34,418 nt of DNA. Source: WRAI01 sp031549605. GTDB taxonomy: Bacteria > Bacillota > Clostridia > Oscillospirales > UBA929. The notes under the pieces were generated by a model. The model was not told the DNA's origin. It ran no database searches and saw only the letters and a program-made list of their open reading frames with translations. The stretch's first letter is position 1. The number at the start of each line of letters is the position of its first letter. The stretch covers positions 1 through 34,418 of the forward strand of contig JAVBPM010000059.1 in the NCBI GenBank assembly GCA_031549605.1, given 5' to 3'. The translations under genes and the position numbers were made by a program. This document shows positions 17,200 through 23,850 of the stretch, piece after piece.

Positions 17200-17913
17200 C
17201 TATGCTCCTCTCACAATTGTTCCGATTTTTTCACCGTTGGCAGCGCGGTGGATATTTTCAGGGTCCTTTAGTTCAAAGACAATAATTGGCAGCTGGTTGT
17301 CCATCGACATGGCTGTCGCCGTCGAGTCCATGACGTTGAGATGGTCGCGCAGTATGGTGTCGTAGTCGAGCGCATCATACCGCTTGGCGTCGGGATTGGT
17401 GCGCGGGTCGGCGTCATACACGCCGTCAATGTTCTTGGCCAGCAGCACGACCTCGGCCTTGAGCTCAACGGCTCTCAGCACCACCGCCGTATCGGTGGAG
17501 ATGTACGGAATGCCCAAGCCACCGGCGAAGATGACAACGCGACCCTTTTCAAAGTGGCGAATCGCCCGCGCGCGGTAGTACGGCTCGGCCAGCGCGCGCA
17601 TCTCAATGGCCGTCATCACGCGCACGTCAACGCCGCGCGCCTCCAGGTTTTCCGCCAGTGCCAGCGCATTGATGGTGGTGGCAAGCATGCCCATCTGGTC
17701 GGCGCGTACGCGGTCATTCATCATCTTGCCCTCAACCGTGCCACGCCAGATGTTGCCGCCGCCCACAACAATACCGACCTCGATACCGTCGTCAACGCAA
17801 CGCTTAATGGCATCACACACCTGTCCGACAAACGGCAAATCAAAGCCCCGCTTGTCCTTTCCGGCCAGCGCCTCGCCGCTGATTTTAATCATAACGCGTT
17901 TGTACTTGACCAC
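17200..17913 (-). CDS. pyrH: UMP kinase
   Basis: A 237-residue bacterial UMP kinase (amino-acid kinase fold), making UDP from UMP and ATP. Motifs are IKISGEALAG near the N-terminus, VGGGNIWRG, DRVRADQMGMLATTINALAL, and the region FAGGLGIPYISTDTA, then DGVYDADPRT. The segment GGLGIPYISTDT differs from the common GxTGNPxFxTDT in two positions but keeps the Thr-Asp-Thr. The start is GTG at 17913 with AAGGAGG eight bases upstream. A strong-looking terminator separates it from tsf, so its expression must come from readthrough or an unseen promoter. Confidence 0.96.
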   Translation of the reverse strand: MVKYKRVMIKISGEALAGKDKRGFDLPFVGQVCDAIKRCVDDGIEVGIVVGGGNIWRGTVEGKMMNDRVRADQMGMLATTINALALAENLEARGVDVRVMTAIEMRALAEPYYRARAIRHFEKGRVVIFAGGLGIPYISTDTAVVLRAVELKAEVVLLAKNIDGVYDADPRTNPDAKRYDALDYDTILRDHLNVMDSTATAMSMDNQLPIIVFELKDPENIHRAANGEKIGTIVRGA

Positions 17914-17930
17914 GGTTAACCCCTCCTTGT

Positions 17931-17965
17931 AAAAAACCCCTACAAGCGATAAAACCTGTAGGGGT
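17931..17965 (-). terminator. Terminator or attenuator between tsf and pyrH
   Basis: Leftward, ACCCCTACA (17965-17957) pairs perfectly with TGTAGGGGT (17944-17936) over a 12-base loop and is followed by a run of six T residues (17936-17931). The pyrH ribosome site AAGGAGGGG begins almost at once after the T run. Its GGGG could pair with the ACCCC arm instead, which would give an antiterminator-like alternative. Confidence 0.8.
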
Positions 17966-17978
17966 GTTGGACTGCTAA

Positions 17979-18893
17979 TTACTGCATCATTTTGCTGACT
18001 TCGTCGGCAAAATTATCCTCGCGTTTGGCAATGCCCTCGCCCTTTTCGTAGCGAACAAAGCTGTTGATGGTAATGGTGCCGCCCAGCTCCTTGGCTGTCT
18101 GGTCAACATATTGCTGCACCGAGATTTTGTTTTCCTTGACATAGGGCTGACTCAGCAGGCACACCTCTTGGAAGTACTTGCCAATGCGGCCTTCGACGAT
18201 TTTTTCGGCGACGTGCTGCGGCTTGCCCTCTTCCAAAATCTGCGCCATGATAATGTTTTTTTCGTTCTCGACGACAGCGGCGTCAGCGTCGGTGTCGCGC
18301 AGCCACATCGGCTTCATAGCCGCCGTCTGCATGGCCACATTGCGGCCCAGCTCAACGATAGCGTCGTTGCCCTTGAGGTTGTCGCTGACGGTCATATTAA
18401 TCAACACGCCGATGCGGCCACCCATGTGGTTGTAAGCGACGTTGACATTGTCGGGGCTGTAGACGAAGCGGCGGATTTGAATGTTCTCACCGATGACCTG
18501 CACCTTTTCGCGCGTCATCTCGGCCACTGTCTGCTCGCTGCCGGGGTACTTGCAGTTGCCCAGCGCCTCGAGATCGGCGGGACCTTCGGCGGCAATCAAT
18601 GCCGACACGGTCGAAATAAAGTCGACAAACTGGTCGGACTTGGCGGCAAAGTCGGTCTCGCTGTTGACTTCGACAATCGCACCGGCGCCCGAAGCGACGA
18701 CCGTAGCGCAAATCATGCCGTCAGCGGCCACGCGCGACGCCTTTTTGGCGGCGGCGGCCAGTCCCTTTTCGCGCAGGAACAGAAGAGCCTTTTCCATGTC
18801 GCCGTCTGTTTCCACCAGCGCCTTTTTGCAATCCATCATGCCGGCGCCGGTTGTCTCACGCAGCGCGGCTACATCTTTAGCGGTAAATCCCAT
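17979..18893 (-). CDS. tsf: Elongation factor Ts
   Basis: A 304-residue EF-Ts, nucleotide exchange factor for EF-Tu. The N-terminal UBA-like part (TAKDVAALRETTGAGMMDCK) and the EF-Tu contact (MMDCKKAL) are canonical, followed by VNSETDFAAKSDQF and HMGGRIGVLINM of the core. Length is near the usual 290-300. The ribosome site GAGGAG is nine bases before the ATG and overlaps the end of rpsB's spacing (16 bases after rpsB). It is followed by a hairpin terminator. Confidence 0.97.
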   Translation of the reverse strand: MGFTAKDVAALRETTGAGMMDCKKALVETDGDMEKALLFLREKGLAAAAKKASRVAADGMICATVVASGAGAIVEVNSETDFAAKSDQFVDFISTVSALIAAEGPADLEALGNCKYPGSEQTVAEMTREKVQVIGENIQIRRFVYSPDNVNVAYNHMGGRIGVLINMTVSDNLKGNDAIVELGRNVAMQTAAMKPMWLRDTDADAAVVENEKNIIMAQILEEGKPQHVAEKIVEGRIGKYFQEVCLLSQPYVKENKISVQQYVDQTAKELGGTITINSFVRYEKGEGIAKREDNFADEVSKMMQ

Positions 18894-18909
18894 AGCTATC
18901 TCTCTCCTC

Positions 18910-19890
18910 TTATTCGGCGTCGGTGGTCGCTTCGGTCTCAGTCTTGGCCTTGGTCGACTTCTTGGTCACCTTTTTGACTTCCTCGACAATAGCTTCTTCA
19001 ACGGCCTTGACCTTCTCCACAACAGCTTCACCGGCCATTTTGGCGCCGATTACAACTTCTTCAACCGCTTCAATGGCGGTTTCCTTGACTTCCTCCACCT
19101 TTTCGGCCACTTTTTCCTTCACCGTCTCTTTGGCAGGAGCGGCGACAAACTCTTCGGCGGCAACAACAGGAGCCGTGGCAGGTGCCGACGCGCTGTCGGT
19201 GGTCTGCTCGCCCTGACGACCCTCCAGCACGGCGTTGGCCATGGCCTGGCTAATCAGCTTGATGGCGCGGATGGCGTCATCGTTGCCCGGGATGGGGTAA
19301 TCAATCTCATCGGGGTCACAGTTGGTGTCGGCAATGGCCACGATGGGAATATTCAGCTTGCGCGCCTCGGCGACGGCATTGCGCTCCTTGCGCGGGTCAA
19401 TGATAAACAACGCGCCCGGCAGCTTGCGCATGTCCTTCACGCCGCCCAAGTACTTGTCCAAACGCTGCGCTTCGCCGCGCAGCTTAATGACTTCCTTCTT
19501 GGTCAGCATGTCAAAGGTACCGTCCTCTTCCATGCGTTTGATCTGCGCCATACGGTCAATGCTGCGGCGCATGGTGGTAAAGTTGGTCAGCATACCGCCC
19601 AACCAACGGGCGTTGACATAGTACATGCCGACGCGCTCGGCCTCTTCCTTGATGGCCTCCTGCGCCTGCTTCTTGGTGCCGACCATCAGAATGGTCTGGC
19701 CGCTGGCCGACAGCTGGCGTACGAAATCGTAAGCCTCCTCCAGCTTGCGAACCGTTTTCAACAGGTCGATGATGTAGATACCGTTGCGCTCGGCAAAGAT
19801 GTACTTCGCCATTTTGGGGTTCCAGCGACGGGTCTGGTGACCGAAATGGACACCGGCTTCGAGCAGCTGCTTCATGGATACGACTGGCAT
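18910..19890 (-). CDS. rpsB: Ribosomal protein S2 with long C-terminal extension
   Basis: A 326-residue S2 of the small subunit. Residues 1-225 are standard (MKQLLEAGVHFGHQTRRWNP, VGTKKQAQEAI, VNARWLGGMLTNF, AIADTNCDPDEIDYPIPGND). Residues about 226-326 are an extra tail: an Ala/Pro/Thr-rich linker, then repeated Lys-Val-Glu-Glu-type heptad-like segments, ending in a Lys/Thr/Glu-rich stretch. Typical S2 proteins of Bacillus are about 246 residues. The tail is charged, low in complexity and probably helical. The start is ATG at 19890 with GAGGAGG nine bases upstream; the frame is open to 20019 but that part is leader. Driven by the promoter at 20032-20004. Confidence 0.97.
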   Translation of the reverse strand: MPVVSMKQLLEAGVHFGHQTRRWNPKMAKYIFAERNGIYIIDLLKTVRKLEEAYDFVRQLSASGQTILMVGTKKQAQEAIKEEAERVGMYYVNARWLGGMLTNFTTMRRSIDRMAQIKRMEEDGTFDMLTKKEVIKLRGEAQRLDKYLGGVKDMRKLPGALFIIDPRKERNAVAEARKLNIPIVAIADTNCDPDEIDYPIPGNDDAIRAIKLISQAMANAVLEGRQGEQTTDSASAPATAPVVAAEEFVAAPAKETVKEKVAEKVEEVKETAIEAVEEVVIGAKMAGEAVVEKVKAVEEAIVEEVKKVTKKSTKAKTETEATTDAE

Positions 19891-19997
19891 AGTTTTTTCC
19901 TCCTCATTGTTGGCCCTCCCCGTTCTGCCGCAAGGCTTTGCCAAGCGGACAATAAGATAAACGGGTGTGGATTGCACTACAATCTTCGCCATAGTGC
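19891..19997 (-). promoter_or_regulatory. rpsB 5' leader with hairpin
   Basis: From the predicted start of transcription (about 19997) to the rpsB ATG the leader is about 107 bases with no gene. It has a hairpin at 19948-19928: CCGC, TT, GGC, AAA loop, GCC, TT, GCGG, that is two stems around a symmetric TT/TT internal loop. Ribosomal proteins often control their own leaders; a role for S2 here is a guess. Confidence 0.4.
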
Positions 19998-20003
19998 CAT
20001 GGC

Positions 20004-20032
20004 ATTGTACCACAACCATCCGGCATTTGCAA
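20004..20032 (-). promoter_or_regulatory. SigA-type promoter of the rpsB operon
   Basis: Leftward TTGCAA (20032-20027), 17-base spacer, TACAAT (20009-20004), with TGG directly before the -10 box (extended -10). It precedes rpsB by about 107 bases and heads the translation/lipid/polC block. Confidence 0.85.
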
Positions 20033-20035
20033 GGG

Positions 20036-20068
20036 AAAAGCGGCCGATTCTGGCAATATTTCGCCGCT
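20036..20068 (-). terminator. Weak terminator after the GDPD gene
   Basis: Leftward AGCGGC and GCCGCT frame a loop of about 18 bases, with TTTTCCC after the second arm. It overlaps the stop codon. The stem is short and bulged, so readthrough into rpsB is possible. Confidence 0.4.
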
Positions 20069-21119
20069 AACCCTGCGGATACAGCTCGTCCAGCACCGCC
20101 TTGAGACGGCTGGGAATGTTGGTCATAATGCCGTCTGCGCCGCGCTTTGCCAGCAGCCGCATATCGTCGGCGTCGTCAATGGTCCAGTAATGCACCGCCA
20201 TATTGTGCCGGTGCATGGCATTGATGAAAAAAGACGTGTGCAAATTCAACCCCATCTGCTCCATCGGCAGCTGCAGCACGGCGGCATGCGAGTTGACAAA
20301 CACGTCCAGCCCCAGCCAGTGCGTCACATACAGCGCCGTCACGCCCGATGCCTGCGGCGAGTATAGCACGCCGTCATGCGCGTCGGCATAGGCGACAATG
20401 TCATCGTAAATTTCCTTGTGAAAGGACGCCAACACCACGCGGTCGAAGGTGTCATACTGCCCGTCCAACCGCTCGAGTAGCGCAATCACCGCCGCCAGCG
20501 CCGCGCGCCCCGTCTCACCCGATTGCTTTATCTCAACATTGATGGTATTATCAGGAAAAGAGACAATAAGCTCCTCCAGCGTCGTCACTAAAAACCTCTC
20601 GGCATCGCGCGCGATGTAGCCATCGCCGTGCGGCACGTCGGTCGGCTTGACGCGCTGACCCTCGAAATTAGTGAAAAAGACGAGTTGCTCCGACACCTTG
20701 TGCCCGTTGCTCTCCGGCTCAACGGCGTTTTCATAGCCAAAGTCGACCTGCTGCGCCACCAAATCAGAATAAGCCCAGTCGCTGATGGCGCCGCTGACAT
20801 TGGTCTTGCGGTCGAGCGTCGTGTCGTGCGACAGAATAATGACGCCATCCTTGGTCATCGACACATCGGTCTCCATCATGCAGGTCGGATCAATGCCGTA
20901 GGCGTTTTGAAAAGCCTCCAGCGTATTGTCGGGAAACTCGCGGTTGCCGCCGCCGTGCGCAATCAACAGCGGCCGCGCGCCGTCGGCGATACGCAGCCGA
21001 TTGTTGTCGGTCGCCTGCGGACGCGGCAGCGCAAAGCAAACGCCAAAAAACACCAACAGCGCCAGCAGCACCAGCCCGAATATCTTCCACTTACTCCGTT
21101 TCTTCTTGATTGCTTCCAT
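20067..21119 (-). CDS. Membrane-anchored glycerophosphodiester phosphodiesterase family protein
   Basis: A 350-residue GDPD-family protein. A Lys/Arg-rich start (KKKRSKWK) and one hydrophobic helix (about residues 12-32, ending CFALPRP) anchor it with the catalytic domain outside. Family motifs are LLIAHGGGNREFPDNTLEAF with the catalytic His, then METDVSMTKDGVIILSHD with the Glu-x-Asp pair and second His. The arginine normally after the first His is Gly here, a variant. EIKQSGE is the next acidic motif and YWTIDDADDM the barrel end. Likely cleaves glycerophosphodiesters or wall teichoic-type polymers; substrate unknown. The start is ATG at 21119 with GAGGGG five to six bases upstream; a TTG one codon earlier is less likely. 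It overlaps the 3' end of the recombinase gene by 29 bases. Confidence 0.9.
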   Translation of the reverse strand: MEAIKKKRSKWKIFGLVLLALLVFFGVCFALPRPQATDNNRLRIADGARPLLIAHGGGNREFPDNTLEAFQNAYGIDPTCMMETDVSMTKDGVIILSHDTTLDRKTNVSGAISDWAYSDLVAQQVDFGYENAVEPESNGHKVSEQLVFFTNFEGQRVKPTDVPHGDGYIARDAERFLVTTLEELIVSFPDNTINVEIKQSGETGRAALAAVIALLERLDGQYDTFDRVVLASFHKEIYDDIVAYADAHDGVLYSPQASGVTALYVTHWLGLDVFVNSHAAVLQLPMEQMGLNLHTSFFINAMHRHNMAVHYWTIDDADDMRLLAKRGADGIMTNIPSRLKAVLDELYPQG

Positions 21120-22116
21120 CAAAACCCCTCTTTCTCTGCAACGGATGCAGCGTCGCCGCCCGTCGCATATCCTCGCTGATGACGTGTGTGTAAATCTCGG
21201 TCGTGTTCAAATGCTCGTGGCCCAGCACCTCCTGCACCACGCGGATGTTTGCGCCGCCGTTGAGCATCATGGTCGCCGCCGAATGGCGCAGCTTGTGCGA
21301 CGAGTAATCGGACAGGCCTATCAACATCAGATTTTTCTTAACCATCTTGTGCACCGTCTGCACGTGCATCCGGTTGCCGCGTCCCGACACAAACAGCGCC
21401 GGCGTATGTACCACAGCAAGCGCCTTCCGCGCCGCCATATAGTCGCTCAACGCCGCCTTGGCCATGTCGTTGAGATAGACGATGCGCACCTTGTTGCCCT
21501 TGCCCAGCACGCGCAACGTGTCGGTTTGCCAGTCCTGCATGTTCAGCCCCACCAACTCGGAAATACGCAGCCCGCACACCAAAAAGACGGTAATAATCGC
21601 CGTATCACGCACCTTGTGCGTACCCGTTACGCTGTCCAGCAGCGCGCCGCTCTGCTCCACGGACAAAAACTTGGGCAAATCCTTCTTGGCCTTGGGCGCG
21701 TCCAGCCCGGCAATGGGGTTTTCGTCCAGCACATGTACCTTGACCGTCAGATACTTAAAAAAGCTGTTGAGACACGACACCTTGCGCGCACGCGCCGCCG
21801 CGCCCAGTCCGACGCGCGAGCCGGGGCTGTTCTGCTGCTGCAACCGCTCGCGGCTGAGGTAGTTGAGAAAGGCGTAGACCTCGGTAATGCTCACCTTTTC
21901 CAAAAAAGCTTTATCCACATCGTCGATTTCAATGGCGTCGAAGGGCACGTCCTCGCCCACCAGCCCGCGCTGCCGCTTGCAAAAGCGCAAAAAGTGCCGC
22001 AAGTCCAGCAGATACTCGTCACATGTCTTGCGCGAGTGGTTTTTAATCGACTCGTGATAGGTGATAAAATCGCGTACCAACGGCGGCCAGCGACCGCTCT
22101 TGAGATAATCAGACAC
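21091..22116 (-). CDS. XerC/XerD-like tyrosine recombinase
   Basis: A 341-residue phage-integrase-fold recombinase. The N-terminal SAM-like DNA-binding domain spans roughly residues 10-150. The catalytic residues of the C-terminal domain are all seen: Arg in CGLRISELVGLN, Lys-turn region LGKGNKVR, His-Leu-Arg-His in SSHKLRHSAATMML, and LGHEHLNTTEIYTH, which carries the last His and the nucleophilic Tyr. The size and the SPGSRVGLGAAARARK insert are like clostridial XerC/D-type proteins. With no transposon or phage genes around, a chromosomal role such as dimer resolution is more likely than mobility. Start is GTG at 22116 with only a modest ribosome site. Its last 29 bases overlap the GDPD gene. 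Confidence 0.9.
   Translation of the reverse strand: MSDYLKSGRWPPLVRDFITYHESIKNHSRKTCDEYLLDLRHFLRFCKRQRGLVGEDVPFDAIEIDDVDKAFLEKVSITEVYAFLNYLSRERLQQQNSPGSRVGLGAAARARKVSCLNSFFKYLTVKVHVLDENPIAGLDAPKAKKDLPKFLSVEQSGALLDSVTGTHKVRDTAIITVFLVCGLRISELVGLNMQDWQTDTLRVLGKGNKVRIVYLNDMAKAALSDYMAARKALAVVHTPALFVSGRGNRMHVQTVHKMVKKNLMLIGLSDYSSHKLRHSAATMMLNGGANIRVVQEVLGHEHLNTTEIYTHVISEDMRRAATLHPLQRKRGFDGSNQEETE
22042..22070 (+). promoter_or_regulatory. Weak candidate promoter for ogt-azoR
   Basis: Rightward TTTAAT (22042-22047), 17-base spacer, TAAAAT (22065-22070) preceded by TGA (extended -10). It lies within the start of the recombinase gene on the other strand and about 75 bases before the ogt ATG. The -35 match is poor. 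Confidence 0.3.
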
Positions 22117-22147
22117 AGGCTCACCGCCTTAAAAGGAGTTGACAACC

Positions 22148-22615
22148 ATGCTCACCAAAACGATGGATACCCCCATCGGCCCCATCAGCATCGTTGCCAA
22201 GGGACAGTATATCACATCACTGTCATTTGGCAAGGCTGACGCCACCAAAAACGATGGTACAGACGTCGAAGCCGAACTGCTCGACCGCGCCGAGAGCCAA
22301 CTGCACGAGTACTTTGCCGGTACCCGCCGCGACTTCGACCTGTTGCTTGAGCTGACCGGCACCGACTTCCAGCGCGCCGTCTGGACGCGCTGCGCGCAAA
22401 TCCCTTGCGGCCAGACCATCACCTACGGTCAGCTGGCCGCCGACATCGGTCGTCCCAAAGCCGCGCGCGCCGTCGGCATGGCCATGCACGACAACCCCAT
22501 TGTGCTGATTGTGCCCTGCCACCGCGTCGTCGGCGCCACCGGCAGCCTGACCGGCTTTGCCGGTGGGCTCGACACCAAGCGCTGGCTGTTGGATAACGAA
22601 CAGTCGCACTCATAA
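22148..22615 (+). CDS. ogt: Methylated-DNA-protein-cysteine methyltransferase
   Basis: A 155-residue O6-alkylguanine-DNA alkyltransferase that moves the alkyl group from O6-methylguanine to its own cysteine. The active-site motif VPCHRVVGATG holds Cys124; the helix-turn-helix arginine-finger region is GRPKAARAVGMAM, and IPCGQTITYGQLA precedes it. It is of the short Ogt/YbaZ-plus-N-domain type. I use ATG at 22148, which has AAAAGGAG nine bases upstream; the TTG three codons earlier abuts the ribosome site and cannot be used well. It is divergent from the recombinase gene, with starts about 31 bases apart. Confidence 0.95.
   Translation: MLTKTMDTPIGPISIVAKGQYITSLSFGKADATKNDGTDVEAELLDRAESQLHEYFAGTRRDFDLLLELTGTDFQRAVWTRCAQIPCGQTITYGQLAADIGRPKAARAVGMAMHDNPIVLIVPCHRVVGATGSLTGFAGGLDTKRWLLDNEQSHS
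22206..22233 (-). promoter_or_regulatory. Candidate promoter for the recombinase-GDPD pair
   Basis: Leftward TTGCCA (22233-22228), 16-base spacer, TATACT (22211-22206) with TGA just before it (extended -10). It lies inside the start of ogt and would give a leader of about 85 bases before the recombinase GTG at 22116. The match is good for a site inside a coding region. Confidence 0.55.
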
Positions 22616-22660
22616 CCCCGCACACTTTTGCCCATACTGATGATGCAAAGGAGGAATACT

Positions 22661-23260
22661 ATGTCATCATTACTCTATATCAAGGCCAACCCCAAGCCAC
22701 TTGAGCAATCGGTCACCTTTCAGCTGTCCGAGTCCCTGCTCACCGACTACCAAGCAACCCACCCCGACACCGTCGTAACCACGCTCGACCTGTACGCCAA
22801 TCCGCCGCGTTTTCTCACAAGCGACGACCTGTCCGCGCTCTTTTCCGGCGCCGACAGCGACATCCGCCGCACAGCCCAGCAGTTTGCCGCCGCCGACCGC
22901 TATCTCATTGCCGCGCCCATGTGGAACCTGTCACTACCCGCCATTCTCAAGGCTTACATCGACCACGTCATGTTGGCCGGCGTCACCTTCAAGTACACCG
23001 CCAACGGCCCGGTCGGGCTGCTAAGCGACAAAGGCAAAAAAGCCGTCTACTGTGTCGCGCGCGGCGGCAGCTACAGCCAGCCGCCGACAAACGCCTTTGA
23101 AAACGGCGAACGCTACCTAAAAACGGTGTTCGGCTTCATGGGCATCGACGACTTTTCCACCGTCAGCTGTGAAAACACCAACGTGCTCACCGGCGACGCC
23201 CGCGCCGCCGCCGTCAGCGAGGCCATCAGCCGCGCTGCCCAAGCGGCGACTAGCTTTTGA
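22661..23260 (+). CDS. azoR: FMN-dependent NADH-azoreductase family protein
   Basis: A 199-residue flavodoxin-fold quinone/azo reductase of the AzoR group. LLYIKANPKP at the N-terminus is the FMN phosphate loop region. APMWNLSLPAILKAYIDHV is the strongly conserved FMN-binding motif, and VARGGSY lines the flavin. These enzymes reduce quinones, and azo dyes in vitro, using NAD(P)H by two-electron transfer. The ATG at 22661 has AAAGGAGG seven bases upstream, so the in-frame upstream starts are ignored. It follows ogt by 45 bases in the same direction, making a small two-gene unit that could be a response to reactive electrophiles, and it ends at a strong hairpin. The co-function is inference. 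Confidence 0.9.
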   Translation: MSSLLYIKANPKPLEQSVTFQLSESLLTDYQATHPDTVVTTLDLYANPPRFLTSDDLSALFSGADSDIRRTAQQFAAADRYLIAAPMWNLSLPAILKAYIDHVMLAGVTFKYTANGPVGLLSDKGKKAVYCVARGGSYSQPPTNAFENGERYLKTVFGFMGIDDFSTVSCENTNVLTGDARAAAVSEAISRAAQAATSF

Positions 23261-23266
23261 ATCTGC

Positions 23267-23303
23267 GACGGCACCGACAAAATCGGTGCCGTCTACATAT
23301 TTT
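23267..23303 (+). terminator. Intrinsic terminator after azoR
   Basis: An 11-bp perfect stem, GACGGCACCGA (23267-23277) with TCGGTGCCGTC (23283-23293), around a CAAAA loop, followed by TACATATTTTGTT. It separates ogt-azoR from the sigma factor unit, which therefore should have its own promoter. Confidence 0.8.
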
Positions 23304-23361
23304 GTTCGCCATCTGTGGCTTTTTTCCTATTTTCAGGCAGTTAGTGCAAAGGAGGTCTGCT

Positions 23362-23850
23362 ATGACACGCGCCATCGACACCAGCACCGACGCCGCCATT
23401 GCCCTGTACCAGAGCATGGTCTACGGCCTCGCGTTGACGCGCACGCGCAGCCCCAGCGATGCCGACGACATCTTTCAAGAGGTGTTCTTGGCTTACCACC
23501 GCAGAGCGCCCGACTTCAACGAGGAGGAGCACCGCAAGGCGTGGCTGCTCAACGCCGTCATCAACTGCACCAAAAAGCACCTCAGCCGCAAAACGCGCCA
23601 CGAGGTGCCGCTGCCTGCCGACCTGCCTGTAGTCGAATTGCAAGCGCCCGAGGACACAGCGCTCTATGACGCGCTGCTGCGCCTGCCCGACAAGTACCGC
23701 ACCGTCCTGCACCTCTACTACTTCGAGCAGCTGTCGGTCGACGACATCAGTCGCCGGCTCAAAAGCCGACCCGGCACCGTGCGTATGCAAATGACGCGCG
23801 CCCGCGAACAACTCAAGGAACAACTTAAAGGAGAATACTTCGATGAATAA
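23362..23850 (+). CDS. ECF-type RNA polymerase sigma factor
   Basis: A 162-residue sigma factor with only regions 2 and 4, as in the extracytoplasmic function (ECF) class. Region 2 is seen in ALYQSMVYGLALTRT and DADDIFQEVFLAYHR. Region 4 has LPDKYRTVLHLYYFEQLS, and the DISRRLKSRPGTVRMQMTRA helix-turn-helix. The ATG at 23362 has AAAGGAGG seven bases upstream; longer reading back into the azoR terminator has no support. Its end overlaps the next gene by eight bases, so sigma factor and putative anti-sigma are translated together. I see no clear promoter in the 23304-23361 gap; self-activation is typical of such factors. Confidence 0.92.
   Translation: MTRAIDTSTDAAIALYQSMVYGLALTRTRSPSDADDIFQEVFLAYHRRAPDFNEEEHRKAWLLNAVINCTKKHLSRKTRHEVPLPADLPVVELQAPEDTALYDALLRLPDKYRTVLHLYYFEQLSVDDISRRLKSRPGTVRMQMTRAREQLKEQLKGEYFDE

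Noticed and set aside
21091..21119. A frameshift between recombinase and GDPD
   Set aside because: Both proteins are complete with all their motifs and belong to unrelated families, so this is an overlap and not a broken gene.
21091..22116. The tyrosine recombinase as a sign of a mobile element
   Set aside because: No excisionase, phage or transfer gene, no tRNA and no direct repeats were seen around it; the sequence looks like a chromosomal XerC/D-type protein.
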